NCBI GenBank assembly: GCA_946410395.1
Contig: CAMKAE010000083.1
Span: forward strand, 1-8,741
Direction: 5' to 3'
Source of the DNA: an uncultured Clostridia bacterium
Lineage (GTDB): Bacteria > Bacillota > Clostridia > Christensenellales > Aristaeellaceae
DNA length: 8,741 nt
Positions within the stretch are counted from its first letter, which is position 1, and the number at the start of each line of letters is the position of its first letter. The position numbers and the translations under genes are program-made. Positions 5,870 to 8,741 of this stretch are shown one piece after another. The notes beneath the pieces were generated by a model. It had not been told where the DNA came from. It saw only the letters and a list, made by a program, of their open reading frames with translations, and made no database searches.

Positions 5870-6816
5870 TTCCACCCCCACTTGTGGAAGAACTTCACGG
5901 TGGAAAGCACATGGGTGAGGGTGGCCTTCAGGCTGTGGCTGGATGCCCTGCGCCAGGTGTGGGTGATGTGCATGTCCGGGTGATAGACCACCTTGCCGTA
6001 CTTCAGCGCGCCGAGGGAGAGATCGCTGTCCTCGTGATAGAGGAAATAGCGCGGATCGAAGCCCTTCATGCGGTAGAAGATGTGCGTGCGGATCATCATA
6101 AAGCAGCCGGTGGCGAACTGCACCTCGGTGGGCGCCGTGGGCAGGGTGTCCGCCAGGGTGAACTCATCCCGCCAGTGCCGCAGATGGTTTGCGCGGGCCT
6201 GCAGCCGGGCGGCGCGGCGGCTGAGGAGCGTCTGCCGCAGCTCCAGGCGGTTGGCGTGGAGCAGGGAGCCCAGGCCGCCGCCCGCCTTGTTGGCCTTCCA
6301 GGCGGCGACGGCTTCCTCCTCCGCGGCGGCGGCCCGGGCGGCCGTGGCTTCGGCCTTTGCCATGACCCGGTCTCCCCGCAGGGCCCGGCGGCCCCCCAGC
6401 AGGTAGCGCACGCTCGGCCTGCGCCGGGGCAGGAACTGCTCGCTGCCGTCCGGGTTGAAGGCCCGGGGGGACAGGATCACGATGTCGTCGTGGGCGTCCA
6501 TGTAGGCGGCCATCCGCTCCGGCAGGTCCGGATCGAAGGTCACGTCCGGGTTGCAGATCAGGTGATACCTGGACTTGAGCAGGTTCAGGACGGCGTTGTT
6601 CCCCCGGCCGTAGCCCACATTCTTTTTCATGGGGATGATCTGCGCGTCCGGGTCCTGCAGCTTGACGCGGGAGGCGGTGGGCTCGTCGGGGGAGTTGTCC
6701 ACCACGAAGAGGGACACGGGGACGGTGGCGTCCTGAAAGCAGCGCACGGCCTGCAGGGCCTGGTCGCCGGAATGGTACAGCACGATGCACGCGGAAATCT
6801 TCGGGTCGGTCAGCAT
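5863..6816 (-). CDS. Family 2 glycosyltransferase, WbbL-like, with helical insert
   Basis: A 317-residue enzyme and the first gene of the minus-strand run. The N-terminal GT-A half shows ACIVLYHSGD, FVVDNSPD (D40), NVGYGRGNN (66-74) and ICNPDVTF (D91, DXD-like). The C-terminal part has FATGCFMMIRT (234-243), GFDPRYFLYHEDSDLSL (E262, D263, catalytic region) and HTWRRASSHS. This order is that of WbbL-type rhamnosyltransferases acting on lipid-linked or envelope glycans; the exact sugar cannot be read from the sequence. Between the two halves, residues about 147-219 form an Ala/Arg/Glu-rich, apparently helical segment that looks longer than the usual linker. Start: ATG 6816 with GGGGAG 8 bases upstream, and a good promoter 30-60 bases beyond. 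The stop overlaps the ATG of the next glycosyltransferase by 7 bases, so the two are probably translated together and act in one glycan pathway. Confidence 0.9.
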   Translation of the reverse strand: MLTDPKISACIVLYHSGDQALQAVRCFQDATVPVSLFVVDNSPDEPTASRVKLQDPDAQIIPMKKNVGYGRGNNAVLNLLKSRYHLICNPDVTFDPDLPERMAAYMDAHDDIVILSPRAFNPDGSEQFLPRRRPSVRYLLGGRRALRGDRVMAKAEATAARAAAAEEEAVAAWKANKAGGGLGSLLHANRLELRQTLLSRRAARLQARANHLRHWRDEFTLADTLPTAPTEVQFATGCFMMIRTHIFYRMKGFDPRYFLYHEDSDLSLGALKYGKVVYHPDMHITHTWRRASSHSLKATLTHVLSTVKFFHKWGWKW

Positions 6817-6852
6817 GTCCTCATCTCCCCTTGCCCGGCCGGGTTTTCTACC

Positions 6853-6881
6853 ATTTTACGCCCGGACGGGGTTTTTGTCCA
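6853..6881 (-). promoter_or_regulatory. Promoter of the minus-strand glycosyltransferase run
   Basis: On the minus strand, TGGACA (6881-6876, 5 of 6 to consensus) and TAAAAT (6858-6853, 5 of 6) have a 17-base spacer, leaving a leader of about 30 bases before ATG 6816. No other convincing promoter was found within the six-gene run, so this may drive the whole set. Confidence 0.7.
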
Positions 6882-6888
6882 GTATGTG

Positions 6889-6917
6889 TGGATTTTTCCC
6901 GTGAAGAATGGTATAAT
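6889..6917 (+). promoter_or_regulatory. Promoter of the NYN-domain gene
   Basis: A perfect TATAAT (6912-6917) is preceded by TGG, an extended -10 element, which can compensate for the weak -35 candidate TGGATT (6889-6894, 17-base spacer). A leader of about 55 bases leads to ATG 6980. Its -35 lies next to the -35 of the divergent glycosyltransferase promoter, so the two are back to back. Confidence 0.7.
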
Positions 6918-6979
6918 CTACCGGTGAAGACCCGCCGGCGGACCCCGATCCGCGGCAGATCCGAGGAGGAAGAACCTTT

Positions 6980-7981
6980 ATGGCAAAATTTGCGGTCTTT
7001 GTGGACCTGGAAAACTGCGGCGCCAAGGAAGCGACCCTGGCGTCGATTATCGAGAAAGTCAAGATGCGCGGCGACATCCTGCTGGGCCGGGTGTACGGCT
7101 ACACGGACCGCTTCAGCGACCTGAAGCAGATCCTGCTGTCCAACACCTTCTCCGTGGTGCCCTCGATCCGCTACGGGTACGCGCAGAAGAACAACGCGGA
7201 CATCCAGCTGGTCGTGGACGCCCTCGAGGTGGCCTACACCAACCCGCTGATCGACTCCTTCTGCATCGTCTCCGGCGACAGCGACTACATGCCCCTGGTG
7301 GGCCGGCTGAAGGCCATGGGCAAGTATGTGCTGGGCATCAGCCGGTCGGAGGCGGCGAGCAACATCTTCATCAACGCCTGCAACGAGTTCCAGTTCCTGG
7401 AGAGCATGGGCAGCCGCCCGGCGCCCCAGGCCAAGACGCCCAAGCGCCAGAAGGGCAGCGCCGCCAGCAGCGAGGAGATGGACCTGGCGGCCCTCAACAA
7501 GCTGCTGTGCGACGTGCTGGAGGAGCAGGCCGACACCGACGGCATGTACGCCTCCGAGGTCAAGGGCGTGCTGATGCGCCTGCGCCCGGACTTCAACGAG
7601 AAGACCTACGGCTGCGCCACCTTCTACAAGCTCCTGCAGAAGCTCGCCGCCAAGTTCGGGGACATGAAGGTCACCAACACCAACTTCAACGTGATGGTGA
7701 GCCGCACCGCCGCGCCGGAGTCGGCGGAGGAGCAGGTGCAGCTGACGAGGGAGAACTGGCGGGAGGCCTTCACCGCCCAGCTGCAGGCCTACAAGGACGG
7801 CGGCTTCGACCGCATCAACCCCTCCATCCTCAAGGCGGACATCCTCACCACCTACCCGGACTTCAACGAGCGGGCCATCGGCTTCAAGCGCTTCTCCGAG
7901 GTGATGAAGCAGCTGGAGAAGGACGGCCTGGTCAAGGTGGAGATGGACGAGGAAAACACGATGATGATCAAGCTGCTCTGA
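6980..7981 (+). CDS. NYN-domain putative ribonuclease with two OST-HTH/LOTUS-like domains
   Basis: A 333-residue soluble protein. Residues 1-140 are a NYN (PIN-like) domain of the LabA/DUF88 type: FVDLEN (D9), NNADIQLVVDAL (D74, D80), and SGDSDYMPLV (D100, D102) supply the acidic residues expected to hold the catalytic metal. A Lys/Ser-rich linker (about 145-165) leads to two related winged-helix modules, about 166-242 (LNKLLCDVLEEQ, VLMRLRPDFNEKTYGCATFYKLLQKL) and 258-333 (FTAQLQAYKDGG, ILTTYPDFNERAIGFKRFSEVMKQL). Both share the PDFNE-x2-x-G-x2-F-x-L pattern of OST-HTH/LOTUS domains, which in other proteins bind RNA (including G-rich or structured RNA). The expected role is RNA binding and cleavage; the target is unknown. 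Start: ATG with AGGAGG (6964-6969) 10 bases upstream. It is monocistronic, with its own promoter and terminator, divergent from the glycan genes. Confidence 0.9.
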   Translation: MAKFAVFVDLENCGAKEATLASIIEKVKMRGDILLGRVYGYTDRFSDLKQILLSNTFSVVPSIRYGYAQKNNADIQLVVDALEVAYTNPLIDSFCIVSGDSDYMPLVGRLKAMGKYVLGISRSEAASNIFINACNEFQFLESMGSRPAPQAKTPKRQKGSAASSEEMDLAALNKLLCDVLEEQADTDGMYASEVKGVLMRLRPDFNEKTYGCATFYKLLQKLAAKFGDMKVTNTNFNVMVSRTAAPESAEEQVQLTRENWREAFTAQLQAYKDGGFDRINPSILKADILTTYPDFNERAIGFKRFSEVMKQLEKDGLVKVEMDEENTMMIKLL

Positions 7982-7990
7982 GGGGCAGGT

Positions 7991-8026
7991 AAGCGAAAAG
8001 CACCGCGCATGCGGTGCTTTTCGCTT
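7991..8026. terminator. Bidirectional intrinsic terminator, 16-bp perfect stem
   Basis: AAGCGAAAAGCACCGC (7991-8006) pairs without mismatch with GCGGTGCTTTTCGCTT (8011-8026) around the loop GCAT. The GC-rich core GCACCGC/GCGGTGC is followed by TTTTCGCTT on both strands, so it can stop transcription of the NYN gene (stop codon 7979-7981) and of the convergent minus-strand gene, whose stop codon begins 4 bases away. Confidence 0.88.
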
Positions 8027-8029
8027 GGG

Positions 8030-8464
8030 TCAAGGCGCGGCCTCGGCGGAGGCCTCCGCACCCGCGCCGCGCTCCAGGAACACGGCGGCGGATTCCAGCA
8101 GCCGGACGCTCAGCCCGGCCTGCTGCGTCCGGGTCAGATAGCCCTGGATCGCTTCCACCTGGGCCCTGGGGCGCTCGGCGTTCCGGTTGTTGTCGGCGAT
8201 CTGCGCGTTGAGCTCGGAGACATCCTCCCGCGCGTCGTCGCGGCGCGGATACCACACGCCGGTCTTGTCCTCGTCGATCCCGCGCCACTGCGCCTCGGCG
8301 GATTCCGCCTGGGCGATGAGGGAAGCGGAGCGGAGGCGGTAGCGCTGCCTGTCCTTTGCGAGGTGGACGCTGAGAATGGCCGCGGCCGCCAGCACCGCGC
8401 ACAGGATGACGGCTGTGAGAATGAACCCGGCCCGGCCAGGGGCTGCCTTTTTATCTGACTGCAT
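8030..8464 (-). CDS. Single-pass membrane protein with long helical region, unknown function
   Basis: A 144-residue protein. After a short charged N-terminus (MQSDKKAAPGR) comes one membrane segment at about 13-34, then a long charged, probably helical or coiled-coil region (about 40-130) with Arg/Glu/Gln-rich stretches, and an Ala/Glu-rich tail (GAGAEASAEAAP). The lack of a cleavage site and the basic N-terminus suggest a signal anchor with the helical part outside the cytoplasm. No family was recognised. Start: ATG 8464 with AGGAGG 7 bases upstream; a GTG at 8482 overlapping the preceding stop (GTGA) is possible but has no better ribosome binding site. It sits 14 bases after the preceding gene, so the two form an operon. 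Confidence 0.72.
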   Translation of the reverse strand: MQSDKKAAPGRAGFILTAVILCAVLAAAAILSVHLAKDRQRYRLRSASLIAQAESAEAQWRGIDEDKTGVWYPRRDDAREDVSELNAQIADNNRNAERPRAQVEAIQGYLTRTQQAGLSVRLLESAAVFLERGAGAEASAEAAP

Positions 8465-8478
8465 GCTGCGTCCTCCTC

Positions 8479-8741
8479 TCACGGCTGCGGCTGTGCGGAC
8501 AGCGCGGCTTCCAGGCGGAGCCGCGCTTCACGGAGCTGTTCTTGTGCCGCCGTGGCCGCGTCCAGATACTTCTGGGCCGCGGCCTTGTTGGTTGGGCTGT
8601 CTCCCTTCAGGAAATCGCGGCGCTCCCGCCAGACGGCGGACGCTTTGACCCAGGGCTGTACCAGCTCCCGGACGGCGGACGCCCCGGGAATCCCGGCGAT
8701 GGCCTTGTTCCGCTCGTATTGCTGCTTGGCCACCCGGCCGT
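8479..8741 (-). CDS. Helical protein of unknown function, 3' part, runs off the window
   Basis: The minus-strand frame is open from the window edge to TGA 8481-8479, giving about 87 visible residues; the protein may start outside. A GTG at 8733 could be a start, but no ribosome binding site can be judged, since only 8 bases lie beyond it. The visible sequence is rich in Ala, Arg, Gln and Lys, with NKAIAGIPGASAVRELVQPW followed by a helical stretch (KAAAQKYLDAATAAQEQLREARLRLEAAL). No membrane segment is visible and no family was recognised. It is 14 bases upstream of the membrane-anchored helical protein and is probably co-transcribed with it, so the two may form a complex (inference). Confidence 0.6.
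   Translation of the reverse strand, partial: GRVAKQQYERNKAIAGIPGASAVRELVQPWVKASAVWRERRDFLKGDSPTNKAAAQKYLDAATAAQEQLREARLRLEAALSAQPQP

Noticed and set aside
5884..6927. 347-codon open frame on the plus strand
   Set aside because: It is antisense to the WbbL-like glycosyltransferase and crosses its promoter region; composition is again that of an antisense shadow.
1..8741. CRISPR array, tRNA, rRNA or insertion sequence
   Set aside because: No regularly spaced repeats, no cloverleaf-like sequence, no transposase-like protein and no paired terminal repeats were seen on either strand.

Overview
The window looks like chromosomal DNA from a GC-rich anaerobic Clostridia-type Firmicute, probably a gut or rumen commensal. 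This is inferred from strong AGGAGG-type ribosome binding sites, a Firmicutes-style DinJ/YoeB toxin-antitoxin pair, a ferredoxin-like aldo/keto reductase, an M42 peptidase, and strong GC bias in the third codon position. No rRNA, tRNA, CRISPR array or insertion sequence was seen, and species cannot be assigned.

Layout. Positions 1-116 hold the 3' end of an AraC-family regulator, followed by a probable hairpin terminator. At 234-817 a compact, less GC-rich toxin-antitoxin operon (RelB/DinJ-like antitoxin, YoeB/Txe-like toxin) has its own near-consensus promoter. A long two-tier hairpin (839-902) separates it from the convergent genes to its right.

From 6816 down to 929 six genes lie on the minus strand, with overlaps or gaps of at most about 55 bases: two family-2 glycosyltransferases (overlapping by 7 bases), a six-helix membrane protein of unknown function, an exported cyclophilin-type prolyl isomerase with an extra C-terminal domain, an M42 aminopeptidase, and an aldo/keto reductase with two [4Fe-4S] motifs. 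A well-formed minus-strand promoter lies upstream of the first glycosyltransferase. The set may form one transcription unit. The first four genes point to the cell envelope (surface glycan synthesis, membrane, export), and the last two are cytoplasmic metabolic or peptide-processing enzymes.

Divergently transcribed from 6980 is a NYN-domain putative RNase with two C-terminal OST-HTH/LOTUS-like domains, expressed from an extended -10 promoter. It ends at a 16-bp perfect hairpin (7991-8026) that also serves the convergent minus-strand pair beyond it: a single-pass membrane protein with helical segments, and the 3' part of a helical protein that runs off the window.

I found no clearly new defence or mobile system. 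The items most worth a second look are the NYN-LOTUS protein, the helical insert in the first glycosyltransferase, the unassigned C-terminal domain of the exported cyclophilin, and the unknown pair at the right edge.
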